This document shows positions 43,956-56,890 of a DNA stretch of 64,000 nucleotides, piece after piece; the stretch's first letter is position 1; the number at the start of each line of letters is the position of its first letter. Both the position numbers and the translations under genes were made by a program. The stretch lies in contig CM044317.1 in the NCBI GenBank assembly GCA_024291935.2, positions 61,680,730 through 61,744,729 on the forward strand. Direction: 5' to 3'. The DNA is from Okapia johnstoni. Lineage: Eukaryota > Chordata > Mammalia > Artiodactyla > Giraffidae. The notes beneath the pieces were generated by a model. That model saw only the letters and a list, made by a program, of their open reading frames with translations, searched no databases and was not told the DNA's origin.

Positions 43956-46900
43956 TTGTTCAGTTGCTCAGTCATGTCTGACTCTTCACACACGAGACTT
44001 GTGTGTCCTTCACCATCTCCTGGCACTTGCTTGAACTCATGTTCATTGAGTCAGTGATGCCATCCAACCATCTTGTACTCTGTCATCACCTTCTCCTCCC
44101 ACTTTCAATCTTTCCCAGGATCAGGGTCTTTTCTAATGTGTCGGTGCTTCACATTAGGTGGCCAAAGTATTGGAGCTTCAGCATCAGTCTTTCCAATGAA
44201 TATTCAGGTTGATTTCCTTTAAGATTGACTGGTTTTATCTCTGTGTGTCCAAGGGACTCTCAAGAGTCTTCTCCAAACCACAGTTCAAAAGCATCAATTC
44301 TTTGGCGTTCAGCTTTCTTTATGGTCCAACTCTCACATCCACACATAATTACTGGAAAAACCATAGCTGTGGTTAGATGGACCTTTATCACCAAATTGAT
44401 ATCTGTGCTTTTTAATACGCTGTCTAAGTTTGTCATGGCTTTTCTCCAAGGAGCGTCTTTTAATTTAATGGCTACATTCACCATCTGTGGTTATTTGGGA
44501 GCCCAAGAAAATAAAGTCTGTCACTGTTTCCATTTTCTTCATCAATTTGCCATGAAGTGATGGGACCAGATGCCATGATCTTAATTTTTTGAAAGTTGAG
44601 TTTTAACCCGGGTTTTTCACTCTCCTCTTTCATCTTCATCAAGACACTATTTAGGTCCTCCTCATTTACTACTATTGGGGTGGTATCATGTGCATGTCTG
44701 AGGTTGTTGATATTTCTTCCAGCAATCTTGATTCCTGCTTGTGCTTCATCCAGCCTGGCATTTCTCATGATGTACTCTGCATATAAGTTAAATAAGCAAG
44801 GTGACAATATACAGCCTTGTTGTACTCCTCTCTCACTTTTGAACCAGTCTGTTCCATGCGTGGTTCTAACTGTTGTTTCTTGACTTGCATACAGGTTTCT
44901 CAGGAGGCAGATAAGGTGGTCTGGTATTCCCATCTCTTGAAGAATTTTCCACAGTTTGTTGTGATCCATGGTCAAAGTCTTTAGCGTAGTCAATGAAGCA
45001 GAAGTAAATGTTTTTCTGAAACTCTCTTGCTTTTTCTATGATGTAACAGATGTTGTCAATTTGACTTCTAGTTCCTCTGCCTTTTGTAAAGCCAGCTTGT
45101 ACATCTTGAAGTTCTTGGTTCACATACTGTTGAAGCCTAGCTTGAAGGATTTTGAGCGTGGCCTTGCTAGCATGTGAAATGAGAACAATTGTGCAGTAGT
45201 TTGAACATTCTTTGGTATTGCCCTTCTTTGGGATTGGGATGAAAACTGACCTTTTCCAGTACTGTGGCCACTGCTGAGTTTTCCAGTTTTGCTGCATACT
45301 GTGTGCAGCACTTTCACAGCATCATCTTTTAGGATTTGAAATAGCTCAGTTGGAATTCTATTACCTCCACTAGCTTTGTTTGTAGTGGTGCTTCCTAAGG
45401 CCCACTTGACTTTGCATTCCAGGAGTCTGGCTCTAGGTGAGTGATCATACCATCTTTGTTATCCAGATCATTAAGATCTTTTTTGTATAATTCTTCTTTG
45501 TGTTCTTACCACCTCTTCTTAATATCTTCTGCTTCTGTTAGGTCTGTACTGTTTCTGTCCTTTGCATGAAATGTTCCCTTGGTATCTCTAATTTTCTTGA
45601 AGAGAACTGTGGTCTTTCCCATTCTATTGTTTTCCTCTATTTCTTTGCATTGATCACTGAGGAAGGCTTTCTTATTTCTCCTTCGTATTCTTTGGAACTC
45701 TGCATTCAAATGGGTATATCTTTCTTTTTTCCTTTGCCTTTCACTTCTCTTCTTTTCTCAGCTACTTATAAGGCCTCCTCAGACAACCATTTTGCCTTTT
45801 TGCATTTTTGTTTCCTTTGGAATGGTTTTGATCACTGCCTCCTGTACAATGTTATAAATCTCAATAATTCTTCAGGCACTCTGTCTATCAGATCTAATAC
45901 CTTGATTCTATTTGTCACTTCCACTGTATAATCATAAGGGGTTTGAATTAGGTCATACCTGAATGGCCTAGTGGTTTTCCCTACTTTCTTCAATTTAAGT
46001 CTGAATTTTGCAATAAGGAGTTCATGATCTGAGCCATAGTCAGCTCCTGGTCTTGTTTTTGATGACTGTATAGAGCTTCTCCATCTTTGACTGCGAAGTA
46101 TATAATCAATCTGATTTCGGTGTTGTACTGGTAATGTACACGTGTAGAGTTGTCTCTTGTTGTTGTTGGATGGGGGTGTTGTTTGCTATGACCTGTGTGT
46201 TCACTTGGAAAAACTCTATTAGCCTTTGCTCTTTTTCATTTTGTACTCCAAGGCCAAACTTGCCTTTACTCCAGGCATCTCTTGATTTCCTACTTTTGCA
46301 TTCCAGCCTTTATGATGAAAAGGACATCTTTTTTAGTGTTAGTTTTGGAAGGTCTTGTAGGTCTTCATAGAACCATTCAACCTCAGCTTCACAGCATTAG
46401 TGGTTGGAGCATAGATTTGGATTGCTGTCAAATTCAGTGGCTTGCCTTGGAAACAAACTGAGATCATTTTGATGTTTTTGAGACTGCACCTAAGTAGTGC
46501 ATTTTGGACTCTTTTGTTGACTATGAGGCCTACTCCATTTCTTCTAAGAGATTCTTGCCCATTGTAGTGGATATAATGGTCATCTGAATTAAATATGACC
46601 ATTCCTGTCCATTAAGTTTACTGATTCCTAAAATATTGATGTTCACTCTTGCCTTCTCCCGTTTTATCACTTCCAATTTACCTTAATTCATGGACCTAAT
46701 ATTCCAGGTTCCTATGCAATATTGTTCTTTACAGCATCGGAATTTACTTTCACCACCAGACACATCTACAGCTGGGTGTTGTTTCTGCATTGGCTCTGCC
46801 TTTTCATTCCGTCTGGAGCTATTTCTCTGCTCATCTCCAGTAGCATACTGAACATCTACCGACCAGAGGAGTTCATCTTTCAGTGTCATATCTTTGCGCA

Positions 46901-47585
46901 TTTTCATACTCTTGATGGGGTTTTGAAGGCAAGAATACTGAAGTGCTTTGCCATTTCTGTCTCCAGTGGGCCACGCTTTGTTAGAACTGTCCACCATCAC
47001 CCGTCTGTTTTGGGTGGCATGGCATGGCCCATAGTTTGACTGTTAGACAAGGCTGTGATCCGTTTGATCTGTTTGGTTAATTTTCTGTGATTGTGATTTT
47101 CATTCTGTCTGTCTGATGGTTGGGGATAAGAGGCTTGTGGAAGCTTCCTGATTGGAGGGACTGGCTGTGGGGAGACTGGGTCTTGTTCTGGTGGGCAAGG
47201 CCATGCTCAGTAAATCTTTAAACCAATTTTCTGATGATAGTTAGGGCTGTGTTCCCTCCCTGTAGTTTGGCCTGAGGCCAAAGTATGTTTGCCAACGTGA
47301 TGTGCCTCTCAAGACTGCTGCAGTCTGTATACTTACCACCCAGCAGGTTACTGTCGACACATACCTCCACCAGAGACTCCTGAACACTCATAGGCAAGTC
47401 TGGCTCAGTCTCTTGTGGGGTGACTGCTCCTTTCTCCTGGGTCCTGATGTGTGCAAGGTTTTGTTTGTGCCCATACAAGGCAAGAATTGTTTTACCAGGT
47501 ATTGATGATTGGTGGAATTCTGCCCAACTTGAGATGGGAACAAAGCACTGGAGGTTGTACAGTTTTTGTGCTGAAGCACAAAACC
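43956..47585 (-). mobile_element. Near full-length BovB (RTE) LINE
   Basis: The reverse strand covers, from left to right, the 3' tail ((TTG)n at 43952-43963), the 3' region, RT, the inter-domain region, the endonuclease and a long 5' region (about 47000-47585). It is the only copy here that reaches the endonuclease. The exact 5' limit is uncertain, since the 5' region is recognised from memory up to about 47480 and probably to 47585. No target-site duplication was found. Confidence 0.88.
44260..47000 (-). pseudogene. BovB endonuclease-RT gene, decayed into many frames
   Basis: Read from 47000 leftward. The endonuclease start is at about 46740-46683 (GTWNIRSMN). A later endonuclease piece (46602-46339) includes ESLRRNGVGLIVNKR. 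An inter-domain piece follows at 45709-45506, then RT N-terminal sequence (45297-44866), the RT palm (44993-44478) and the region after RT (44484-44260). Each piece is in a different or broken frame. In the palm segment SPCLF is kept (residues 64-68), but the catalytic box reads AHDT (101-104), so the first of the two catalytic aspartates is replaced by His. Dead as an enzyme on two independent grounds. Confidence 0.88.
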
Positions 47586-48392
47586 TGGTAATATAATCCT
47601 TGCCTTGTATGCATATGATAGGAACTTCTTTCAGTTATATACATCTTTTGAAATTAATTCTGCTTCTATAGGCATGGTTGTTCTCTTTGTGAAAAGAAAC
47701 AACAAACTAAAGCATGTTAGGGATCCATTTGTCAAATAATACTAACCAGAAATAAAGCAGAAATTATAACTGAGAGCTGGGACTAGTTGAGGTGATTTTG
47801 TACTCACTTTACGTACAAAATTTAAGGGGATGCCAAACAATCAATAATCAAGGTTGACATATCAATACAATATTAAAAAAATTATATAAAACACTAATGA
47901 TGAAGAAAATATCAAAATTTTAAATAAATAACATAATCAGTATTCTTATTTTTCTTCTTCTGGCTCCATTATACTTTGGCTCGGCACTGTTGCAATTGCA
48001 TTAATAGGTCTTGTTCTCATTTTGGAGAGGTCTTTTTGTAAGGCCATTAGCATGGCATTGAGAAGTCTGAAAAGGGAGTAATCTGCGAATCAGACCTGTA
48101 ACTTAAGAGACATCGCATGCCATCTGTAAGTCCACAATTTTCTATCTCCTCATTGAGGTTGGGGAAACATTTTTGAGAATATTTCAGAATAATCTCCTAT
48201 TTTAGCAGAGCATGGTCTACGTGAAATCTCCCTACTTTCGAACTGCATGATTTCAATAAGCCTGTCTCAGTCCTTCTTTTATCCTCTAAATTTTAAATTT
48301 ATTTTTAATTTTATTTATCTGCTTATATATTTTTGAAAAAATATTTTTATTTCTATCACTCATCCTGAACCTTTACTCTCCCTCTAGATAAC
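47586..48392. other. No feature recognised
   Basis: Anonymous AT-rich sequence. Confidence 0.45.
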
Positions 48393-48990
48393 TATTTTAC
48401 TTTATTATTTCCAGGTTTATTGAGATACAGTTGAAATATAACATTGTGTAAGTTTAAGGTATATTGTTGACTGATACATTTACATATTGCAATATGATTA
48501 CCACTGTAATACTAATAGCTCCATTATACCAGATAATTACCATTTCTTTTTTGTGATGAAAACATTTAAGATCTAGTCTTTCAACTATTTTGAAATATGT
48601 AATACAATACTGCTAATTATTGTCATAATGAATGTGCATTAAGTCCCCAGAACTTACTTATCTTTTAACTGGAAATTTGTTCCTCCTGACCAACATCTCT
48701 CTTATTCTCCTAGTCCCCAGGCACTGGTAACCACCATTCTACTTTACTTTTACAAGTGTGACTTTTTAAGGATTTCACCTATACGTAATATCATACAGTA
48801 TTTGTCTTTCTCTGTTTGACTTATTTCACTTAGCATAATGCCCTCAAAGTCCATTCATGTTATTGGAAATGGCAGATTTCTTATTTCTCATGAATGAATA
48901 ATATTCATACATATATATACACACACAATGGAATGTTATTAAATATATACAATATTACTATCTATACACAACTTTGACATATTGTGTATA
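48393..48990 (-). mobile_element. L1M LINE 3' region, antisense
   Basis: Antisense L1M 3' UTR and ORF2 end: 'ttattgagatacagttgaaa', 'agtttaaggtatattgttga', 'gtccccaggcactggtaacc', 'tttgacttatttcacttagc' and 'agtccattcatgttattgg'. Carries a small TA/CA tract at 48905-48930. Confidence 0.88.
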
Positions 48991-49041
48991 TATAATGTAC
49001 AAATATTTTAAAATAAAACTTTATAATTTTTCTTTTAATAT

Positions 49042-49299
49042 GTAGTCACTTTCCTTGGGCTTCCCATATGGCACAGTGGCAAAGAATCTGCTTACAGTGC
49101 AGGAGATGTGAGTCTGACCCCTGGGTTGAGGAGATCCCCTGGAGTAGGAAATGGCAACCCACCCCAGTATTCTTGTCTGGAAAATTCCATGGACAGAGGA
49201 GATTGGTGGACTATAAGTTCTGGGGTTGCAAAGAGTTGGTTGGATACAGTGAAGCTACTGTATCCACTGAGCACTCACTTACGTAGTCACTTTCCTTGG
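49042..49299 (+). mobile_element. Bov-tA SINE with perfect 17-bp target-site duplication
   Basis: The element (49059-49282) starts at the canonical 'gcttcccatatggcacag' and ends near 'ccactgagcactcacttac'. The 17-mer gtagtcactttccttgg is repeated exactly at 49042-49058 and 49283-49299. Confidence 0.96.
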
Positions 49300-50489
49300 A
49301 AAAAAAGACATTGTTTGGTTATTATTATCCAGAATTATAAAGACAAATAAATTTCTATTAGAATATTAATCTCATTCAGAAAGTTTAGGAGCAATAGAAA
49401 AAACATAATAAATGCATTTTGGGATCAGAATGTATAATAAGTAGTTTGTATAGTATCGACCTTGTTGATAAATTAAAACTGATTCTTAGAGGCATCAAAT
49501 AACTTAAGATGATGCAAGTAATTCACTGAGTAAAACTCTGCTTCAGGTCAAGCTTCCAGTCTTCACAAAATCCTGAAAATGTGACTTCAGTGTCCATTAT
49601 CTCAAAATAAAGAAAACCAATTAAAATAATGTTGCACTGACAAAATAAAGTTTGTACATTTTAATTTTCCCTAATGCTAATAACATTGTAGATTATTAAA
49701 ACTAAAGGCTTTCAGAAATCCAATTTACTTCATTGTTTAAGGTCATCATTTCCTTTTTGTGTTCTCAGTTTGAATACTATATGAAGGCAGATTTTTCTTT
49801 TTTCTTATCCTGTTTATTTTATGGTCTTCATGCAGTGTTATTGTTTTGTACATAAAACTGGAAAAAAGTCAATATTCATTTCCATAGTAATGTTTAAAAA
49901 TGTTAGAGCATTTTTTCAGACTGTTTTAAACAATATTCACTAAATTCTTTCTTTAATTTGCTAAAAAACTGTAAAATAATAATAGAAATACTTGTAATAA
50001 TGGGCCACTTGTAGTTTGAATCTTATAAAATATTTGTATTATAACATGATGAATCAGAAAGATATGGCAACTTTTAAAATATTTTGATGATTGTTTTTAG
50101 AGAGAGCTTATACATATACTTTATTTAAAATGCATAGAGAACTTATCTTTTAAATAATATTATTAACAAAAATATTCATATGTTGTCATATATATTCACA
50201 TATGTTGTCAAATAGACTATGATTGTTGGCATTAAAGGTAACATTTAAACAAAATAAGGAATATAGGAAAGTGTAAAGAATAAATAATATAGTACATTTA
50301 CTTATATACAATTATTTATATAAAATTGCTAGCATTTTAGTGTATTTTCTTAAAGATATATTTGTCTTATTTCTCTGAGTATAGTTATTATCCTGGTTTT
50401 TATGCAGCATAATATATCACTGATAATTTTTAATATCACTAAGAATTCTTCTAAAATATTTTATCAGTTGCATATTACTGTGCAGCATG
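49300..50489. other. No feature recognised
   Basis: About 1.2 kb of very AT-rich sequence with no supported frame. Confidence 0.45.
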
Positions 50490-51020
50490 AATGTGACCCA
50501 GCCTCCTCACCATTCCTATGCTATTTGATGTTTCTGTTGTCTTATTTCTAATTTTTGTTATTAAGATAAGCAGTGGAATGAACATCATTGCACTCAAAGT
50601 TTTAATAGATTCATTATTAGTTTATCCAGATACCTTTCTAGATGTGAAATTACAGGTTAAAAAGGTTTGAATATTTTCCAGATTTGATACACAGTATTAA
50701 ACTCTTTTCTAAGAAAGATGGACCAGTTTACATTCCAAGTAATGGTGGAAAAGAATGCTTAATTTACCACATCCTTGAGACCGTTGACTTTGATACTTTG
50801 ATTTTTCATTGCAAATTCTGTAGGTGAAAAATGATGTCTTTTTGTTTTCAATTACAGTAATTTGATTACTAGTTAGCTTAAGTGTAAAACAAGTATGTTA
50901 GCTATTTCATAATTTTTCCTCTGTGTATTTTCTCTTCATGTTCTTGCCCCATTTTTTGCATATTGTGCTGTTTTCCTTTACAAAGTAAGAATGTTAACTA
51001 TTTATCTATCTTATTAGTTG
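50490..51020 (-). mobile_element. L1M LINE fragment, antisense
   Basis: Antisense L1M ORF2 and downstream blocks in order: 'aagcagtggaatgaacatca', 'tttctagatgtgaaattac', 'ccagtttacattccaagtaa', 'accacatccttgagacc', 'ctgtaggtgaaaaatgatg' and 'tcatgttcttgccccatttt'. Highly diverged. Confidence 0.78.
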
Positions 51021-51334
51021 CATATATTTCCTTTACTCTTTTTACTAGTTTTAAGTGGTTTTCTTTTTTACGTATTTATGTCCTTTTATCAGTATGTTTC
51101 TTGTTATTAAGACAAACAGTGAAATGAACATTATTAAAGTTTCTTGATTTTTAGTATTGAGGAAATGTTTCCTTATTCAGAGATCTGATAAGTTTTCTCC
51201 TAACCTAGTTCCCTCCAAACTTTTCTAGTTTTTTTTCTTTCCTCTATTTCATGACTTACTTTAACTTTTTGAAATTTATTTTAGTCTGTGGGTTAAGAAG
51301 AGAATTTTTAGTCAAGAAATACAACTGTTTTTTA
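51021..51334. other. No feature recognised
   Basis: AT-rich sequence. Includes a second small 'aaacagtgaaatgaacatt' L1-like echo at 51115. Confidence 0.4.
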
Positions 51335-51382
51335 TTAAGATATAATGGAAAAACCCAAACTTTTTGGCTAACCCAATACATA
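51335..51382 (+). mobile_element. Mariner-type element end (terminal inverted repeat fragment)
   Basis: 'aatggaaaaacccaaacttt' followed by 'ttggctaacccaata' is the terminal repeat style of the ruminant mariner element. Only about 48 bp remain, so this is a lone end. Confidence 0.6.
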
Positions 51383-51564
51383 AATGTTGAACCGCTATTT
51401 TGTACACCTAAAATTAATATAATACTGTATTACAATTAACGATCAAAATCAACCCTCCCCTGCAACACAAAACCCTCAAAATATTTGAAGAATAAGAATA
51501 GAAACAAACATATAGGTAAACCAACAAAAACTAGACATAAACCAAACTAACTATACTTAAATTT
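51383..51564 (+). mobile_element. Probable L1 3' tail remnant
   Basis: 'tgtacacctaaaattaatat' and 'aatactgtattacaatta' resemble the common L1 3' terminal block, followed by an A-rich stretch. Weak. Confidence 0.35.
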
Positions 51565-52084
51565 CAGTTCAGTTCAGTTCAATCGCTCAGTCATGTCCGA
51601 CTCTTTGCGACCCCATGAACCGCAGCAAGCCAGGCCTCCCTGTCCATCACCAACTCCCGGAGTTTTCCCAAAGCCATGTCCATTAAGTCGGTGATGCCAT
51701 CCAGCCATCTCATCCTCTGTCGTCCCCTTCTCCTCCTGCTCTCAATCTTTCCCAGCATCAGTGTCTTTTCAAATGAGTCAGCTCTTCGCATCAGGTGGCC
51801 AAAGTATTGGAGTTTCAGCTTCAGTATTAGTCCTTCCAATGAACACCCAGGACTGATCTCCTTTAGAATGGACTGGTTGGATCTCCTTGCAGTCCAAGGG
51901 ACTCTCAAGAGTCTTCTCCAACACTACAGTTCAAAAGCATCAATTCTTCGGCGCTCAGCTTTCTTCACCGTCCAACTCTCACATCCATACATGACCACTG
52001 GGAAAACCATAGCCTTGACTAGACAGACCTTTGTTGGCAAAGTAATGTCTCTGCTTTTAAATATGCTATCTAGGTTGGTCATAA
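51565..52084 (-). mobile_element. BovB LINE 3' fragment (about 520 bp)
   Basis: Clean BovB 3' terminus at the left (three tandem cagtt units), through to 'ctaggttggtcataa', where it is 5'-truncated. The minus-strand frame at 51591-51908 (105 codons) is the BovB C-terminal region with the [21 protein letters not shown] basic segment. Appears among the least diverged BovB copies here. Confidence 0.94.
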
Positions 52085-52539
52085 TTAAAAGCATTTCTAA
52101 GTCATAGTTTTAAGAGCTATTTAGTGAAAGACATGTATTATCAACTCTCTGCTTCATTATTGACACATTTGTAATAAATTTTATCGCATAAAAGGGTGGA
52201 AAGCAAACCTGATCTTACAATATGTTCAAATCACTCTGTTTAAATAACATTATATACCTTTTCTATGTCCAGTATGATAATTACGTTTTCTTAGTATAAC
52301 TCTCCATATTTTATTGTAGTGTTTCAAGTACTTTTTGTCCCTCAATTATGTGTTCATCAGTTATGTGTATTAGTTTGAAACATTTTTTTCTGAAGTAGAT
52401 AAATAATATATGAAAAATTATCAGCTACAGTGTTTCTGACTAATATTTTTCAGTGGCTTCTATTCCATTTAGTATAAAATATTAACTCGTTACTATAGCT
52501 TATCAAGAAATACTGTATAAAAGGCCATGACTTAATTTC
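52085..52539. other. No feature recognised
   Basis: Anonymous AT-rich sequence. Confidence 0.45.
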
Positions 52540-52995
52540 TCAAATTACCTCATGCTTTCTTTCTTTTGTGCACCATTTGTGGAAGTTCACTTTTGTGTCT
52601 GTCCCCTTAGCCTTTTATCTGTTCTTACAACATTGCAAGCTCTCTCCAGATTCATGACTATGGATAAGCTACTTTTCTACTCGGAGAAACCTCTATTCCC
52701 AGTCTTCCTTTGGCTGCTTCATCTTGATATATCAACCTGAATATCACCTTGAGAGATGTCCTTGACTTTTCCATCTAGATCTGGTCCTCACCTGTTATCT
52801 TCTTTTACAAAATCCTATTTGTTTCTTTTGTTGCACTCATCCTTTCTAATTACTAAAGTATGTTTATCTTTTATTTTTCTCACCCCTCCATCCAGGATCA
52901 TAGATGTCATATTTGTTGCTCTATTCCTAGTGCCTATCATGTTGTCTGTTATAATATCTAGACACTCAAAAATATTTGTTGACTTAACAAATAAA
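52540..52995 (+). mobile_element. L2 LINE 3' end
   Basis: L2 3' blocks in order: 'accttgagagatgtccttga', 'ctcatcctttctaattacta', 'ccaggatcatagatgtcata', 'ctattcctagtgcctatcat', then 'aaatatttgttgacttaac' and an AAATAAA end. Plus-strand frames at 52552-52740 and 52756-53034 run through it and are not genes. Confidence 0.78.
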
Positions 52996-55184
52996 TGGTG
53001 TCACCACATCTGTTACATATACCATAGAAACTGAGCTCTGAACTTTACCTGCCTGCAGAGAGTATGATATTTAAATTCCATCACCTTACCTTCAACTGAT
53101 TTTGAATCTTCCACTGAGAAAATTTAAAAATTTATGTAAAAATTGAGCTAGAAAAAAGAAGATGATGTCCCTGAGGCAAAGAAGAAATATAAGTTTCTTT
53201 TCCACAAGCAACTCATCTTATCACCTTTTAAACAGTTTTTTTTCTTTGAATGCTAAAGAAAAATGTCACCATGTTATTCATACATATGCCTGAAGACTGT
53301 TTAAGTTATATTTTGTCAGGGTGAAAATTTAATTTAGAAGTCAGAAATATACAACAAAGGGTCATTTTGTTGCTCACACTGATTTAGTCTGAAGAAAGGA
53401 TTTCAAAAGTTGGATTTATTTCATATATCTAATTTAAGTTCAAATTGTTTGCAGTTTCAAGTCCAGAGCCTATCGTATCTTACAAAATAGTGTTCAGTTA
53501 TCCTTATTTCATTACTTGGAATTTACTCAGATTTTCAAAGGAAAGGAGTGAAATGGATATATAGTTTGCGGATTAGAAGTCATTTTAAGTGATGTGTCTA
53601 TGCTTTAAAGATACAGTAAACCTTATGCAATAATATATCTTGGACAGAGATAAGGTGTGGTGTTTCTAAGGTGTAGTGTTGGGGGAGTTCAGAGCAGTAT
53701 TTCAAATAAATCACTTGCCAGAATTTGGTTAGGATGAAAGAAACTTTATTTTGAATCTAAGGGAAAATTTTATAGCTTTTCATATCTTTCTACATGACAA
53801 CCACTATTCTACAATTTTGTTTTCTTTAGCCATATTGCTATAGCTGCAAAGGCAATTTTTTTCTACATTGTCTTTTCTGTGTCTATTTAATTGATTGTGT
53901 CTTAAAGATAATGGTTATATCTAATACCATTTCTTCTTCTTTTCTATTTTCTATAATAATGGCTCCACTTTGAGGCAATTTTGTATACTTCATTAGTACT
54001 AACCATTATAGAGAGCAAATAAAAGTACTAGGATCTTAAATAAATTGATCCTAAATACATGTTGTTTTCTCAATCCAATTTTGGAAACTGAGCCTCTGCA
54101 TCTCTTGTTAGAGGGGAAAAATATGTCACGCTTAATATCTACCACAGCCAATGTCAAGCACATACACTTATGCTCTGCTAAGTTATTCTTAGATTATACA
54201 TGATGCCTTCCATATTTTTCACCTTTTTATAATTTATTCTAAAGTACATATGCAAACAGTACTATAACCTTTGAAGCAGGAAATCTGTCTCTAGGTAATA
54301 TTCCCATCCTGTCAGAGTCATCCACCTAAGTGATATTGATGGGACTTTAATGATAGAAATTAATTACAGGGTTGAGTTGTTTCTCACCATTGTGTGCCAC
54401 TGTGTTGTCACATTGCTTTCAGCTTCAGTGCTCCCTGCCACTTGTCTCTCATGAAAGTTTTGCTTGTAATTGAAGTATGTGCATGCTTATCTCAGTCTGA
54501 ACATATGTATATGTGAGGGAGAGAAGATTCCATTTTGCTGATCACTGCCTGTGAGGATTATTTTGCTCTTTAGATCACTTTTGTTTCCCACGGTCTATTT
54601 CTGCCTTCTAGGAAGCATCTCACTGAAAGGGACATTTTGAAATATCAAAAGGAGGTACTCTAGAGCTGCCGCTGGCTTTTTTCTACACACGGTGACAATG
54701 ATATAAAATTTGTTAACTCTTTAAATCTTACACTTAGAGGACAATATATTCAGTTGGATCTGCATTCAAGTGCAAAATATTATTACAGTTAATTTGTGGT
54801 GATAAAAAGGTGATCCTTCACATAGGGTTTTGAAGTATTTACAAGCAGTGATGGGGGCAAGGATGGAGGTTAGGGAGGAAAAAGAAAAGAGTTAGCAGAA
54901 AAATATGAAAACACTGAAGATTAGGGTATTTCTTTTTATCTTAAAACCAAGGAAGATATAATAGAATCAGTGGAGGGTAAGGGTTAGAAAGAATCTTACA
55001 AGACACCTAAAAAATAAAAGGAAAGTGTTTTTGACCATGAAATATAGTAAGAAATACACTTTGCTTTGTGACCCAATGTGTAGGTGTGAACACACACTCT
55101 CACAACTGAAATATGTTTCAAGAAACAATAATTATCTTTATTATATACTCTGCTCTTTGAACTATTTTTGTCTAATCTATTCTA
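52996..55184. other. No feature recognised
   Basis: About 2.2 kb of anonymous AT-rich sequence with no frame above background. Confidence 0.45.
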
Positions 55185-55345
55185 TTTAATCTAATAGTTT
55201 GAAAAATACAAAGCAACACTAATCTAATCTTATTTTACGAATGAGGAAACTTTTGCACACAGGTCAGGTAATTTTCCCAAGAAAAAGCAGACTGCTATTT
55301 GCAGACCTCTGACCTCCTAACTCCCAGGACAGCATATTTTCTTCT
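55185..55345 (-). mobile_element. MIR SINE
   Basis: Reverse MIR: 'cttattttacgaatgaggaa', 'acacaggtcaggtaatttt' and 'gacctctgacctcctaact'. Confidence 0.7.
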
Positions 55346-55612
55346 ATGGTTCAAGGAAAAGAACTCAGGATTACATTTTTAAAAACCCAATTCAGTGACT
55401 ATTTTTCCACATTCAGTTTTGTGAATACCTTAAATTCTCCTAGAAGAACGTAAGAACAAAAATAATCAAAGACATACTGCCGTGTGACCTCACAAACCAT
55501 TTAGCAGTTCTCTGCTTTACAGGTTTCCACATGCCCATCTTATAGTACTCCAACCCTTGTTGACTGCTTGCTTTTTTTGTGTTTGATGACATAGTTTGTG
55601 ATTAGTTAACTG

Positions 55613-55862
55613 TGTACACTGCTGGGCTTCACAGGTGGTGCTAGTGGTAAAGAAGCCACCTGCCAATGCAGGAGATATATTAAACATGGATTCAATTCCT
55701 GGGTTGGGAAGGCCCCCTGCAGGAGGGCGTGGCAACCTACTCCAGTGTTCTTGCCTGGAGAATCCCATGGACCCAGGAGCCTGGCGGGCTACAGTCCATA
55801 GGGTTGCAAAGGGTCGGATATGACTGAAGGGACTTAGCACACATGCCGGCATGCACACTGCT
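55613..55862 (+). mobile_element. Bov-tA SINE with 11-bp target-site duplication
   Basis: Sense Bov-tA (55624-55851). Flanks tgtacactgct (55613-55623) and tgcacactgct (55852-55862) differ at one base. Contains a small insertion in the head ('agatatattaaac'). Confidence 0.94.
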
Positions 55863-56796
55863 ACCAGTTAAAGGCCCCTGCCTCTCTACCATCTGCTTTG
55901 ACTGCTATAATTCAGTTTTTTCATCAATAGATGCATGCTTCATTATTTAATTTGACGTAAGGAATTGATGTTACCAAATAGTCAAAATATGTTATATGTA
56001 TGAAAAAACCTTCTAAGGTCCTTATTGATCCAACAATAGCCATGTGAATGTGCAGGTTAGACCTTGTTGTTCCCTGTTTATTGATCACCTTAGGAATGTT
56101 CTCTTATTGCCCAGGTTCTCACATCTGAGACACGGTGAAGCTAGGACTGGATCAGGCTAAGTTCTAAAGTAGTGCTTTTTCCATAATATAGATAACACTT
56201 GGATGTAGAATAATAGTCAGAGGCACTTGGAGCTAAGTTCAATGTTAGAATGAATCTACCCTGACTGATTATACGTCTACCCTGATATAGTATAACTGAT
56301 GTTGCTCTCTTAAAAAACTTCTAGAAACTTCTTCATGAATAAAGAATATTCACCATCAGTGATACAGATCAAAACAACAAACGGCTTTGCTGTACTCTTC
56401 CAATAACCAGTGTCAAATTGTTCTTTGCATGGAAGTCACCTTATTTCTTATGGATTAGAATGTATTTTAAATATATTTGTTTGTTGATTATAAGACAGCA
56501 TTTAATTCTACATTTGATTGTCTTACGGTTTGGGTTGCATTGACGATTTGCTTGGATTATCCTGAATGAGCATCCATCATGGCAAATAAGAACTGACTAG
56601 CTATATGGACATGTGATCCCTTACAGTTCTCATTCTCCATTCCCACCATCAGAGACAGTATTGCATTGCCATGATGGTTGGTGTGCAAAACTCTGTTAGT
56701 TCTAGAAGAGTAGAAGGAGACAAACTAGGATGAGTTAAGAAACCTAAGCCCAGAGGCATGTTTCTAGGCAAGGAAACCTTGCCCATATGTTGAGGT
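55863..56796. other. No gene; possible short MIR remnant at about 56105-56180
   Basis: 'acacggtgaagctaggactg' and the following bases resemble the MIR 3' half in reverse, but weakly. The rest is anonymous. Confidence 0.35.
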
Positions 56797-56890
56797 CTGG
56801 TTGTGATGACGAGATATCTCAGTTTGTCTGAGAATGAGAGTTTTCCCTGGATGTGGAGCTTCCAGTGATAAAACTGGTAAAATCCTGGAT
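56797..56890 (+). mobile_element. Ancient short repeat, same family as 39704-39800
   Basis: 'gttgtgatgacgagatatct', 'agagttttccctggatgtgg', then 'tgataaaactggtaaaatcc' aligns block by block with 39704-39800. The minus-strand 84-codon frame (56649-56903) overlaps it and is not a gene. Confidence 0.45.
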
